64,000 nt of DNA from Marinobacter bohaiensis. Its GTDB lineage: Bacteria; Pseudomonadota; Gammaproteobacteria; Pseudomonadales; Oleiphilaceae. This document shows, piece by piece, positions 27,062 through 35,939 of this stretch (positions are counted from its first letter, which is position 1; the number at the start of each line of letters is the position of its first letter). The stretch is taken from the NCBI RefSeq assembly GCF_003258515.1, contig NZ_QGEH01000002.1:1-64000 (forward strand). Reading direction: 5' to 3'. A program made the position numbers and the translations under genes. The notes under the pieces are model-generated. The model ran no database searches. It was not told the origin of the DNA and saw nothing but the letters and a program-made list of their open reading frames with translations.

Positions 27062-27907
27062 ATGACCGAACGTACTCTCAAACAGGTGATTCCGGGTGCC
27101 GAGACATCCGATGGCGCCGGCGTCCGCATCAAGCGCTCGCTGGGTCAGCATCCGTCCGTGCGGCTCGATCCCTTCCTCATGCTGGATGAGTTCGGCTCCA
27201 CCCAGGCCGCCGACTACATCGCCGGGTTCCCGTCCCATCCGCATCGCGGCTTCGAGACGGTGACCTACATGATCGAGGGGCACATGCTGCACGAGGATCA
27301 TCTGGGCAACCGCGGCGACCTGCGCAACGGCGGCGTGCAGTGGATGACCGCCGGACGCGGCATCATCCACTCGGAGATGCCCCAGCAGGAGCACGGGGCG
27401 ATGCGCGGCTTCCAGCTGTGGCTGAACCTGCCGGCGGCGGAGAAGATGAAGGACGCCGGCTATCGCGACATCCAGCCGGAGGAGATCCCCGAGATCGCCC
27501 TCGACGGCGCCCGGCTCAAGCTGATCGCCGGCCGCATCGAACTGGACGGCTGCGAGCACACCGGTGCTATCGCCGGCGGCACCACCGCCCCGATCTACGC
27601 CGACATCCACCTGGAGCCGGCGGCAAAGGTCAGCCTGCCCCTGGCAGACAGCCACGACGGCCTGCTTTACCTGTACGACGGCGAGGCCAGCCTGGGCGAC
27701 GCGCGACTGGAACGCAGCGCCGCCAGCGTTCTCAGTGACGGCGACCACATCACCGTCACCGGCGGACCGGACGGCGCACGGGTCCTGCTGATCGCGGGCA
27801 AGCCCATCGGCGAACCGATCGCCCAGTACGGCCCCTTCGTGATGAACACCCGCGAAGAGATCGAACAGGCCCTTCAGGACTACCGGGACGGTCGCCTGAT
27901 CGCCTGA
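27062..27907 (+). CDS. Pirin-family protein
   Basis: 281 residues, bicupin, with the pirin metal-site motifs FPSHPHRGFETVTY and GRGIIHSEMP (three His and one Glu) and the RGFQLWLNLP segment. Some relatives (YhhW) show quercetinase activity; others bind regulators, so the function is open. GGAGG lies immediately upstream of the ATG. Probably co-transcribed with azoR; a strong terminator follows. Confidence 0.92.
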   Translation: MTERTLKQVIPGAETSDGAGVRIKRSLGQHPSVRLDPFLMLDEFGSTQAADYIAGFPSHPHRGFETVTYMIEGHMLHEDHLGNRGDLRNGGVQWMTAGRGIIHSEMPQQEHGAMRGFQLWLNLPAAEKMKDAGYRDIQPEEIPEIALDGARLKLIAGRIELDGCEHTGAIAGGTTAPIYADIHLEPAAKVSLPLADSHDGLLYLYDGEASLGDARLERSAASVLSDGDHITVTGGPDGARVLLIAGKPIGEPIAQYGPFVMNTREEIEQALQDYRDGRLIA

Positions 27908-27948
27908 GTTGACTCATGGTCCATCCTCTCTCCTTTGGATGGCTGCTT

Positions 27949-27974
27949 GGCGCAGCGCCCGCTGCGCCTTTTTT
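27949..27974 (+). terminator. Rho-independent terminator after pirin
   Basis: GGCGCAGC (27949-27956) and GCTGCGCC (27961-27968) with a 4-nt loop, followed by six T. It closes the azoR-pirin transcript. Confidence 0.95.
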
Positions 27975-28052
27975 ATGCCTGCGTTTTTGCAAGCGACGGC
28001 ACGGCCCTCTGTGAAATCCCCTGCGATCGCTTAATCCCAAACCTATCGAGAG

Positions 28053-28617
28053 GCCCGGGACCGCCTGAGGCGGCAATGGGCAAGGCGTACGCAGCGTAGT
28101 GAGCGGGGCATACCTCAGTGGTAGGTGAGTTCACGAGCAGTGCACAACCCCAGCTCTATCGCGGGGCCCGGGACCACCTGAGGCGGCAATGGGCAAGGCG
28201 TACGCAGCGCAGTGAGCGGGGCATGCCTCGGTGGTAGGTGAGTTCACGAGCAGCGCACAACCCCAGCCCTATCGCGGGGCCCGGGACCGCCTGAGGCGAC
28301 GATGGGCAAGGCGCACGGAGCGCAGCGCGCGAGGCATACCTGCTTGGCAGGTGAGCGCGCGAGCACCGCGAAACCCCAGACTTATCGAGAGGCCCGGGAC
28401 CGCCTGAGGCGGCGATGGGCAAAGCGTACGCAGCGTAGTGAGCGAGGCATACCTCGGTGGTAGGTGAGCTCACGAGCAGCGCACAACCCCAGACCTATCG
28501 CGAGGCCCGGGACCGCCTGAGGCGACGATGGGCAAGGCGTACGCAGCGCAGTGAGCGAGGCATACCTCGGTGGTAGGTGAGCTCACGAGCAGCGCACAAC
28601 GCAGCCCATCGTCGCCT
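28053..28617. repeat. Five-unit 113-bp tandem repeat array
   Basis: The anchor GCCCGGGAC(C) starts at 28053, 28166, 28279, 28392 and 28505, an exact 113-bp period with no indel. Unit 3 is the most diverged. Units contain small palindromes such as CCGCCTGAGGCGG, GCGTACGC and GTGAGCTCAC. The period is not a multiple of three and no supported ORF crosses it, so it is noncoding. It fills the convergent gap between pirin and prkB. The sequence family is not recognised. Confidence 0.95.
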
Positions 28618-28627
28618 CAGGCGGTCC
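28510..28627. repeat. 24-bp inverted repeat closing the tandem array
   Basis: The head of unit 5 (28510-28533) is perfectly complementary to 28604-28627, 70 bases later and two bases before the prkB stop codon. The transcript of either strand could fold into a 24-bp stem enclosing most of unit 5, and the minus-strand version would form the 3' end of prkB mRNA. Confidence 0.92.
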
Positions 28628-28629
28628 TT

Positions 28630-29496
28630 CTAGGCAAACTGCTTTTGGGCCATGAGTTCCAACACCATGGGTCTGACAATGAGATCCATGGCCAAAGACA
28701 GCTTCGTCCCCGGAATCACCAGCGTATCGTGCCGCGACATATGACTGTTGGGAATCATCTGCAGCAGGTAGGGAAAGTCGATATCGCCGTGGTCGCGGAA
28801 GCGGATGACGATGAGACTCTCGTCGTCGTTGGGCACGTCGCGTACCACGAACGGGTTGGAGGTATCGACCATGGGGACGCGCTGGAAGTTGACGTGGGTG
28901 TGGGAGAACTGGGGGACGATGTCGGTGACGTAGTCGTCCATGCGGTTGATGATGGTCTGGACGACGGCTTCCTGGGAGTAGCCGCGCTGGTTGGTGTCAC
29001 GGTAGATCTTCTGCATCCACTCGAGGTTGACGATGGGGACGACACCGATGAGCAGGTCGACGTACTGGGCGATGTTGAAGTGCTCGCTGACGACACCACC
29101 GTGGAGACCTTCGTAGAACAGCAGGTCGGTGTCGGCCGGCAGCGGGGCCCAGCGTGTAAACGTACCGGGCTCGTGGCCCTGGCGCATCAGGTGGAGATCC
29201 TCGTCGTGGACGTAGTCGCGATACTGGCCGGTGCCGCTGGTGCTGTAGTCGTAGAACAGGCCTTCGAGGCGATCGATGTGGTTGGCGTCGAGGGCGAAGT
29301 GGTTGCGCTGTCCGTAGCGGCCCTTCTCCGCCAGCACCGACATCTGGCTGCGGGTATAGCGGTGGAAGCTGTCGCCGCTGACGCGGGCGGCGCGGATATT
29401 CTCGCCGGCGAAGATGCGGCTGAAGATGCGACCGGTGGTGGTGGTCCCCGCCCCGGACGATCCGGTCACGGCAATGATGGGATGACGTTTCGACAT
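28630..29496 (-). CDS. prkB: Phosphoribulokinase-like protein PrkB
   Basis: 288 residues like E. coli PrkB: P-loop AVTGSSGAGTTT, GDSFHRYTR, LFYEGLHGGVV, VPIVNLEWMQKI and FQRVPMVDTSNPF. No RuBisCO or other Calvin-cycle genes are present, and the proteobacterial PrkB subgroup has no established physiological substrate. It is in the neighbourhood of crp and osmC as in E. coli, although separated here by speD, azoR and pirin. Its 3' end runs into the tandem array. Confidence 0.93.
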   Translation of the reverse strand: MSKRHPIIAVTGSSGAGTTTTGRIFSRIFAGENIRAARVSGDSFHRYTRSQMSVLAEKGRYGQRNHFALDANHIDRLEGLFYDYSTSGTGQYRDYVHDEDLHLMRQGHEPGTFTRWAPLPADTDLLFYEGLHGGVVSEHFNIAQYVDLLIGVVPIVNLEWMQKIYRDTNQRGYSQEAVVQTIINRMDDYVTDIVPQFSHTHVNFQRVPMVDTSNPFVVRDVPNDDESLIVIRFRDHGDIDFPYLLQMIPNSHMSRHDTLVIPGTKLSLAMDLIVRPMVLELMAQKQFA

Positions 29497-29589
29497 AGTA
29501 ACAGCAGTCCCGGGACCGCCCTCCCTGTGAATCGGTGGTGCCTGCGTGCAGGCATCGAGAGGGCAGCATAACGGGCTTGGGTCACCGTG

Positions 29590-32500
29590 TCAGCTCAGAA
29601 CATTGTCCAGCAGTTGCGGTTTCTCAATCACATAGCCCTGGGCGTAGTCGACGCCGAGGCTGCACAGGGTATCGAGGGTGGCGCGATCTTCCACCTGGGA
29701 GGCGATGACTTCGCGGCCGGTGTAATGGGCCATGTCGACCATGGAGCGCACCATGGCGCGGTCGGCTTCGCTGCGGGACACATTGCGGGTGAAGGCGCCG
29801 GCCAGCTTGATCAGATCCACGGGCAGGGTGCGCATGTACTCGTAGGAGGTGGGGCCGCTGCCGAAATTGCCGAGACAGAAACGACAGCCGAGCTCCTTCA
29901 TTTCTTCCATGAAGTCAGCCACTTCCTGCAGGTTATGGATCGCCGCCGCTTCGGTGATCTCGAACCAGAAACGCTCGATGGGCGCGTCTTTCTCGCTGAG
30001 CTTCTCGTAGATGAACTCGAGCAGCGATTCATCGTTGAGCGAGTAGCCGGACAGGTTGATGCACACGCCGCCCAGCTTGCTGGCGCCGGACGACGTATCA
30101 CGCAGGGCGTCCAGCATGTGGCCGACCACCCAGCGGTCCACCGCCTGCATGCGGTTGTAGCGCTCGGCCATGCGTACGAATTCCGCCGCGGTGATCAGGT
30201 TACCGGCATCGTCGTACATGCTGATCAGGATTTCGTACTGGGTCGGCATGCGCGTTTCCTGGTGCAGCGGAATCATCTTCTGACAACGCAGCAGAACCGG
30301 CTCCGCGTCCAGATTGCCCAGACTGGCCACTTTGGCGGCGATCTGCTCCTGCTGGGAATGGGTCCGGGCATCCAGCACGTAGGTGGCGATCTTGCCGTTG
30401 CCCTGCTGCTTGGCCCGCTTGGTGGCCTCTTCCGCCGCCCGCAGCCAGCGCTCCGCGGTCACCAGGGCCGGTAACACCGGCGCGAGACCGGCACAGGCAC
30501 TGAGATGGTAGCGCCGGCCGTTGAAGGTCAGATCAAGCTGCTCGATGGCGTCGACCAGGGTCCGGGCGACGCCTTCGGCCGACTCCGTGGGGCAGAGAAA
30601 AGCGAACTGGTTGCCTTCCAGCCGGGCCAGGGGCGATTCGTCTTCCAGGTTCTGGCGCAGGCATTCGGACACTTTCGCCAGGGTATCGTCGCCGCACTTA
30701 TAGCCGGCGGTGTCATTGAGCAGGCGGAACTGGCGCAGGTCGATCAGCACCAGGCTTTCGGACACCTCGCCCGGACGGGTCAGGTGCTGCTCCAACACCC
30801 GCTCGAATTCGCGCCGGGACAGCAGGCCGGTCAACTCGTCGTGGGTGGAGACCCAGGACAGCTGGTCGTACACCTGCTTGACCATGCGGTCGATGCTTTC
30901 GTCCACCAGCGGCCGCTCGTACTGGGCGTCGGGCACCAGAATGCCTTGCTGCAGCTGTCGCGCCAGGGGCTCCAGCTCCAGTTCCACGACCCGCATGCCC
31001 TGGTGATTGACGAACACGAAGCGGCTGAATTCCCGCGCCACCCACACCAGGCGGATGTAGAACGGATCGTCCGGATTCTCCTGATTGCGCAGCCAGTCCC
31101 CGGCGCGCAGACGCTGGGCACGACCGATCCAGCGTTGCAGGCTGCGGCGCTGGCGTTCGTTGGCGCTGTCCGGTGACGCCGGGGCCGGTTTGTCCTCGCG
31201 CGGGTAGTCCACCCACTCGGTAGTGGCCGGATCCCGCTTGACCAGGAATGCCTTGAGCTCGTCGCGGATCTGGGCGGACGGCATGTGATTGCTGGAGATT
31301 GACGCCAGGCCGTCCTGGATGATGCGCAGCAGCTCGGGCAGGTTGACGTTGGCGTCGGGATCCTCGCCATAGGCGACCAGGGAATCCAGCACGGCCAGGT
31401 AATCCTGCCAGAGCTGGCTTTCCGGGCCCTGGCGAATCCAGGTCAGGGACATCAGGTCTCGCCAGCCGCCGTTGAGCAGGCTGATCACCGCCCGGGGCAG
31501 GCGTCGCCCACCCAGGCGTTCGTCCAACACCTCGCGCACCGCCTGCTTGGCCAGCCCCACTTTCTGGGCGCCTTCGGCGGCTGCGGCAACCCGTTCAACA
31601 TTGCGCCGGTACACCAGGTTCTGACGGTCGATCAATTGGTCCAGCTCGCCCTGGACCGATTCGAACACGCGGGTATCCTGCTCGAACCCGGTGGAGATCC
31701 GGTGGATCATCTCGTCCACCTTGCGCTGGATCACCGGATTAACGCGGCCGCCTTTCACGCCCAACTGGGCGAGGCGGTTCATCACACCGCGTACGGGGCT
31801 GGCTTCGTCGTCGAAGAAGGCCCGGTCACGCAGGACAACCTTGAGCACCGGCACTTCGAGCTGGCGCAACTGGCGGCGGGCACCATCGCTCAGACGCGGA
31901 CTGCGGGTGACGCTGCGGAAGAACTGGTCGACCACATCCAGGGATTCCTGCTGCTCGTCGTTGAGGCCCACGTCGCCGCCGGTCTTGACCTGTTCCACCA
32001 CCCGGTCGCGCAGGGTGGTCTCGGCCATGGTTTCGGTCGTTACCGGCACCTGCTGCAGGCTTTGCAGCTCGCGCTGGAACTCGCCGGCCGACAGCGGTCG
32101 GGCGTTGGGCGCAAACGGCCGCGGGGCGATCTCGCCCTGCTGCTGGCGGCTGGCGCTGAGCGTCGCCAGCAGGTTGCGAACGGTGGCGAAGGCGGTCTGG
32201 GCGCTGAGGGAGTAACTGCGGAAACGGTCGCTGCTGGCGCGACCCTCGTCCATGCCGGGCGGCGCGGTTTCGACGCTGGCACCGGACGCCGACGCTTCAG
32301 GTCCGGACAGGGACGGTTCCCTGGGCTTCCGGGGTTTCGGCGCCTCGCGCCGGGGCGCGCGGTCGGTGAGGTACTTGCTCAGGTCCAGGTCCGGCAGGAT
32401 GCCGTGGCGGATCAGGATCTGGTTGAGAGCCTCGTAGAGCGGCCCCAGCGACTTCAGGACCACCTGCTCGAACACCCGCAGGCAGACTTTCTCCACTTCG

Positions 32501-33339
32501 CGGCTGGCCTTGAGGTGCTGCAGGCTGCCGTGAAAGGCTTCACAGATGAGCGCGGGGCCCAACGGATTATGGTGGCCGGTGGCGTTACCGACACCCAGCT
32601 TGTCCAGGCGCATTCGCAACTGCAGCAGGTCGCCGCGATACATCGTGTCCGCCTTGGTCACCATCACCTTGATGGTCAGCCAGTCCTCGAACTCGCTCTT
32701 ATCCACCAACGACAGTTCACTGCCGGGAAAGCCCTGGCGTTCCGGTTTGAGCGGCGATTCCAGGGCCTGCATCATCTGGTGCCAGATGGCACGTTGGCGC
32801 CCCGCCAGCAGACCCGAAGCATCCATCAGTTCGTTGGCCAGCTGATCGGAAAGCGCCGACTGGGCCGCTTCCTTGAGGGCGCCGATGGTGCGCGGAAGAC
32901 AGTCAGCCATCAGTGGTTCCATATGCTGGATCACTGTCTTGGCGCACTGGTGAAGGACGAACTGGACCCGCTCGCTGGGCGGCTTGAGGTGAGCCCGCTC
33001 CTGGTCCTGGCCGGCGCCACACTGACCCAGCATGGCGTCGACCGCTTCCGGATTGGAGCGGGTGAAGGCCACACCCACCGCGCCTTCAACGATACGGGCG
33101 GCACGCACGTGCAGGCTGTAAGTTGAGCGGCCGTCTGCCCCCCGGAAACGCACGACCAACTCCTGCTGCTCATCGTCGCCCAGTACCCGGCGCAACCGCT
33201 GATCGGTGTCACCGGAGAAGCGAATGAACAGCCCTTCCGCGCAGAAGTCCGTGATCTGGCAGGGCCAAACCTGGTCGTCTCCTGCCTGCAACTGCGCGGC
33301 GAGTTTAATCGGTCGGCGAAGGCTGGCGCGTCGTTCCAT
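29590..33339 (-). CDS. PilZ-DUF1631-GGDEF-EAL protein, probably non-catalytic
   Basis: 1249 residues. An N-terminal PilZ domain (MERRASLRR, then ITDFCAEG) is followed by a ~700-residue DUF1631 region, a GGDEF domain near 820-970 and an EAL domain near 990-1245. The GGDEF signature reads EGNQF. In the EAL domain the metal-binding DDFG is GNFG and the usual AEGVE is ASQVE, although YEIL, FEITE and the Lys in DLIKLAG remain. It therefore probably binds cyclic-di-GMP or a partner rather than making or breaking it. No membrane helix. A single-gene unit on the minus strand. Confidence 0.85.
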   Translation of the reverse strand: MERRASLRRPIKLAAQLQAGDDQVWPCQITDFCAEGLFIRFSGDTDQRLRRVLGDDEQQELVVRFRGADGRSTYSLHVRAARIVEGAVGVAFTRSNPEAVDAMLGQCGAGQDQERAHLKPPSERVQFVLHQCAKTVIQHMEPLMADCLPRTIGALKEAAQSALSDQLANELMDASGLLAGRQRAIWHQMMQALESPLKPERQGFPGSELSLVDKSEFEDWLTIKVMVTKADTMYRGDLLQLRMRLDKLGVGNATGHHNPLGPALICEAFHGSLQHLKASREVEKVCLRVFEQVVLKSLGPLYEALNQILIRHGILPDLDLSKYLTDRAPRREAPKPRKPREPSLSGPEASASGASVETAPPGMDEGRASSDRFRSYSLSAQTAFATVRNLLATLSASRQQQGEIAPRPFAPNARPLSAGEFQRELQSLQQVPVTTETMAETTLRDRVVEQVKTGGDVGLNDEQQESLDVVDQFFRSVTRSPRLSDGARRQLRQLEVPVLKVVLRDRAFFDDEASPVRGVMNRLAQLGVKGGRVNPVIQRKVDEMIHRISTGFEQDTRVFESVQGELDQLIDRQNLVYRRNVERVAAAAEGAQKVGLAKQAVREVLDERLGGRRLPRAVISLLNGGWRDLMSLTWIRQGPESQLWQDYLAVLDSLVAYGEDPDANVNLPELLRIIQDGLASISSNHMPSAQIRDELKAFLVKRDPATTEWVDYPREDKPAPASPDSANERQRRSLQRWIGRAQRLRAGDWLRNQENPDDPFYIRLVWVAREFSRFVFVNHQGMRVVELELEPLARQLQQGILVPDAQYERPLVDESIDRMVKQVYDQLSWVSTHDELTGLLSRREFERVLEQHLTRPGEVSESLVLIDLRQFRLLNDTAGYKCGDDTLAKVSECLRQNLEDESPLARLEGNQFAFLCPTESAEGVARTLVDAIEQLDLTFNGRRYHLSACAGLAPVLPALVTAERWLRAAEEATKRAKQQGNGKIATYVLDARTHSQQEQIAAKVASLGNLDAEPVLLRCQKMIPLHQETRMPTQYEILISMYDDAGNLITAAEFVRMAERYNRMQAVDRWVVGHMLDALRDTSSGASKLGGVCINLSGYSLNDESLLEFIYEKLSEKDAPIERFWFEITEAAAIHNLQEVADFMEEMKELGCRFCLGNFGSGPTSYEYMRTLPVDLIKLAGAFTRNVSRSEADRAMVRSMVDMAHYTGREVIASQVEDRATLDTLCSLGVDYAQGYVIEKPQLLDNVLS

Positions 33340-33554
33340 CGATGTCCTGGATGAAGTTCAAGTAGACCCTGCAAGCATAGTCATGGTCTACGCGACCGGA
33401 TGCTGCCCTGTATGATCATGGCCCAGGCACAGCATCGGTGGCATGGGCCAGACTCTGACTCCAGTATAGTGTCTGGCTTCGGGGGTGCCGATCGCGATAA
33501 CAAGCTTTTACAAACTGAATCCGTTCGGTTGTGGGCGTTCGAACAGGACACATT

Positions 33555-34625
33555 ATGCGACAGCTTAGTCAGCTCTGTCTTTCATTACTACTGGTCTCGG
33601 CCCTGTCCGGCTGCCAGTCCGTCAACTATTACCAGCAGGCCGCCGGCGGTCAGTTATCACTGTGGTGGAACAGCCAGCCCATTGACGAGTTGCTGCAGGA
33701 TCTGGAGACGCCCGAAGCGCTGCGACGCAAGCTGGAACTCGTCCAACGGTTACGCGTTTTTGCCCGGGATGAGCTGGCACTGCCGGTGGGTGATACTTTC
33801 TCCGATTTCGTCTCACTGGATCAACCTTATGTGGTCTACAACCTCATGGTGGCGCCGGAATTCTCCCTGACGCCACGCCAGTGGTGCTACCCGTTCGTGG
33901 GCTGCCAGTCATACCGTGGCTATTTTCACCTGGAGGACGCCCGCGCCGCCCGCGAGCGCTACATGGCCGACGGCGACGATACGTTCCTCGGCGGCGTGAC
34001 CGCCTATTCCACCCTGGGCTGGTTCGACGACCCGGTGCATAGTGGCTTCACGCAGCTGCCGGATGATCGCATGGCGGCGCTGATGTTCCACGAGCTGGCC
34101 CACAAGCAACTGTACGTGGCCGACGACACCCGGTTCAACGAGAGCTTTGCCACGGCCGTGGAACTGGAGGGGCTCAAGCGTTGGCTTCAGGCCACCGGGC
34201 AACCGGAGCAGTACGCCCGGACCCGCGCCCGCCTGCGCCGCCGGGGCGAGACCCTGGCCCTGATCGAGCAGAGCGCGCAACAACTCGGCGCCCTCTATGC
34301 CCAGCAGGACACCCTGGACATAGCCGAGCTCCGGCGTCGCAAACAGGCGCTGCTTGATGACCTGAAAACCCGCTACCGGGAACTGGAGGCGACCTGGGGC
34401 GAACCCGGGCCCATGGCGGGTGTGATCGAGCAGGTCAACAACGCCGTGCTGGGGCTGTTCCGTCAGTACAATGGCGACGTCCCGGCGTTCCGCCAGCTGT
34501 TGGCGGACACCGGCGGGGATTTCCAGGCTTTCTACGAACAGGTGGAGCGGCTGTCCGAGGCGCCGGCGGATGTCCGCCGGCAACGGCTCGATGCCCTAGG
34601 CCAGGCGTTTGACGAAGACCTTTGA
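33555..34625 (+). CDS. Lipoprotein zinc aminopeptidase (PF10023 type)
   Basis: 356 residues starting with a lipoprotein signal (LSALSGC-like, Cys20). The metallopeptidase motif is MFHELAHKQLY (H179, E180, H183), followed by NESFATAVE, which provides the third ligand Glu, as in the putative aminopeptidase family. Periplasmic face of a membrane. The ATG at 33555 begins the signal; an upstream in-frame start at 33531 lacks support. Its last 30 bases overlap the 3' end of the convergent argA. Confidence 0.87.
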   Translation: MRQLSQLCLSLLLVSALSGCQSVNYYQQAAGGQLSLWWNSQPIDELLQDLETPEALRRKLELVQRLRVFARDELALPVGDTFSDFVSLDQPYVVYNLMVAPEFSLTPRQWCYPFVGCQSYRGYFHLEDARAARERYMADGDDTFLGGVTAYSTLGWFDDPVHSGFTQLPDDRMAALMFHELAHKQLYVADDTRFNESFATAVELEGLKRWLQATGQPEQYARTRARLRRRGETLALIEQSAQQLGALYAQQDTLDIAELRRRKQALLDDLKTRYRELEATWGEPGPMAGVIEQVNNAVLGLFRQYNGDVPAFRQLLADTGGDFQAFYEQVERLSEAPADVRRQRLDALGQAFDEDL

Positions 34626-35906
34626 ATTGCGCTGGCTGTTGTAGTTGGCCAGTTTCGGGCCGGGCAGGGCCTGCACGCTGCTGGGCTCGAAGCCCCGCTC
34701 GCGGAACCAGTGCTCGGTCTGGGTGGTGAGCACGAACAGGTTCTCCAGGCCGTGGGCGCGCGCCTGGCGCTCCACCACCGCAAGGATCTCGTCACCACGC
34801 CCGGAGCGGCGGTAGGAGGGATCCACCGCAAAACAGGACAGCTCGCCTGCCTTCTCCGCCGGATACTCGTAGAGCGCCGCACAGCCGACGATGGTGCCAT
34901 CCCGCTCCACAACCGTGAAACGGTCGGTTTCGGTTTCCAGAAGTTCCCGCGAGCGACGCACCAGGATGCCTTTCTCTTCCAGCGGCTGGATCAGTTCCAG
35001 GATACCGCCGATGTCTTCCACCCGCGCGCTGCGGATCTGCTCATAGTTGTCGTTGCTGACCAGGGTGCCGGCACCGTCCCGGGTAAACAGTTCCTCCAGC
35101 AACGCGCCGTCGCGGGTGTAGCTGATGATCTGACTGCGGCGCACACCGCGCACGCAGGCCTCGCAGGCGGCGCGCAGCAGGCTGGCGGCGTCGCCCTGGA
35201 GGTCGCCGTCGGCCAGCCGTTCACGGGCCTGGCGCACGGTCAGCTCGCGGATCAGCTGTCCGCTACTGTCCACCACCCCGTCCTGGCCGGTGAACACAAT
35301 CAGCTTCTCCGCCGTCAGGGCCGAGGCCACCTGGCTGGCCACGTCCTCGTAGGACAGGTTGAAGATATCCCCGGTAGGGGAATAACCCAGCGGCGGCAAC
35401 AGGACGATGTGATCCAGCGCCAGCAGGGATTCGATGCCTTCCACGTCGACCCGACGCACGCGGCCGGTGTGCCCGAAATCCAGCCCATTGAGCACGCCCA
35501 CCGGCTTGGCGGTGACCAAATTGCCGCTGCTGACGCGGATACGGGCGCCGTGCATGGGCGAATTGACCAGTCCCATGGACAACCGGCTCTCGAGGTGGGC
35601 CCGCAACGCGCCCACCGCTTCCATCACCTGCGGCAACTGATGTTCCGGGGTGACCCGCAGCCCGTCGTGGAACTGGGACTCGAAGCCGGACTCGTCGAAA
35701 CGCTGCTGGATCTGCGGCCGGGCGCCGAACGCCACCACCAGCTTGACGCCCAGACTGCTGAGCAGGGTGATGTCGTGGATGATATTGATCAGGTTCTCGT
35801 GGGCGAGCGCTTCCCCGCCCAGGGTAAGGACAACGGTTCGGCCGCGATGGGCATTGATGTAGGGGGATGAATGGCGGAAACCGTGCAGCCAGTCATTCGA
35901 TTTCAA
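34596..35906 (-). CDS. argA: N-acetylglutamate synthase
   Basis: 436 residues: an N-terminal amino-acid-kinase-like domain (VLTLGGEALAHENL, LPPLGYSPTGDIFNLSYEDVA) that senses arginine, and a C-terminal GNAT domain (LSCFAVDPSYRRSGRGDEILAVVE). First step of arginine synthesis: acetyl-CoA plus glutamate. The length matches the ArgA type used by Pseudomonas and E. coli. argE lies 33 bases upstream on the same strand, so the two are likely one unit. Confidence 0.96.
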   Translation of the reverse strand: MKSNDWLHGFRHSSPYINAHRGRTVVLTLGGEALAHENLINIIHDITLLSSLGVKLVVAFGARPQIQQRFDESGFESQFHDGLRVTPEHQLPQVMEAVGALRAHLESRLSMGLVNSPMHGARIRVSSGNLVTAKPVGVLNGLDFGHTGRVRRVDVEGIESLLALDHIVLLPPLGYSPTGDIFNLSYEDVASQVASALTAEKLIVFTGQDGVVDSSGQLIRELTVRQARERLADGDLQGDAASLLRAACEACVRGVRRSQIISYTRDGALLEELFTRDGAGTLVSNDNYEQIRSARVEDIGGILELIQPLEEKGILVRRSRELLETETDRFTVVERDGTIVGCAALYEYPAEKAGELSCFAVDPSYRRSGRGDEILAVVERQARAHGLENLFVLTTQTEHWFRERGFEPSSVQALPGPKLANYNSQRNSKVFVKRLA

Positions 35907-35939
35907 ACGCGTTGTCTCCTCATGCTTTCGGTGTGGCCG

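Noticed and set aside
28156-28473. Minus-strand frame of 105 codons inside the tandem array
   Set aside because: The 113-bp period shifts the frame from unit to unit; no RBS and no repeated peptide results, so coding is unlikely.
28053-28617. Tandem array considered as a CRISPR
   Set aside because: Units are contiguous with no unique spacers and are 113 bp long; there are no cas genes nearby.
28630-29496. Calvin-cycle phosphoribulokinase implying autotrophy
   Set aside because: The protein is the PrkB subgroup found in heterotrophs beside crp; no RuBisCO or other cycle genes are seen.
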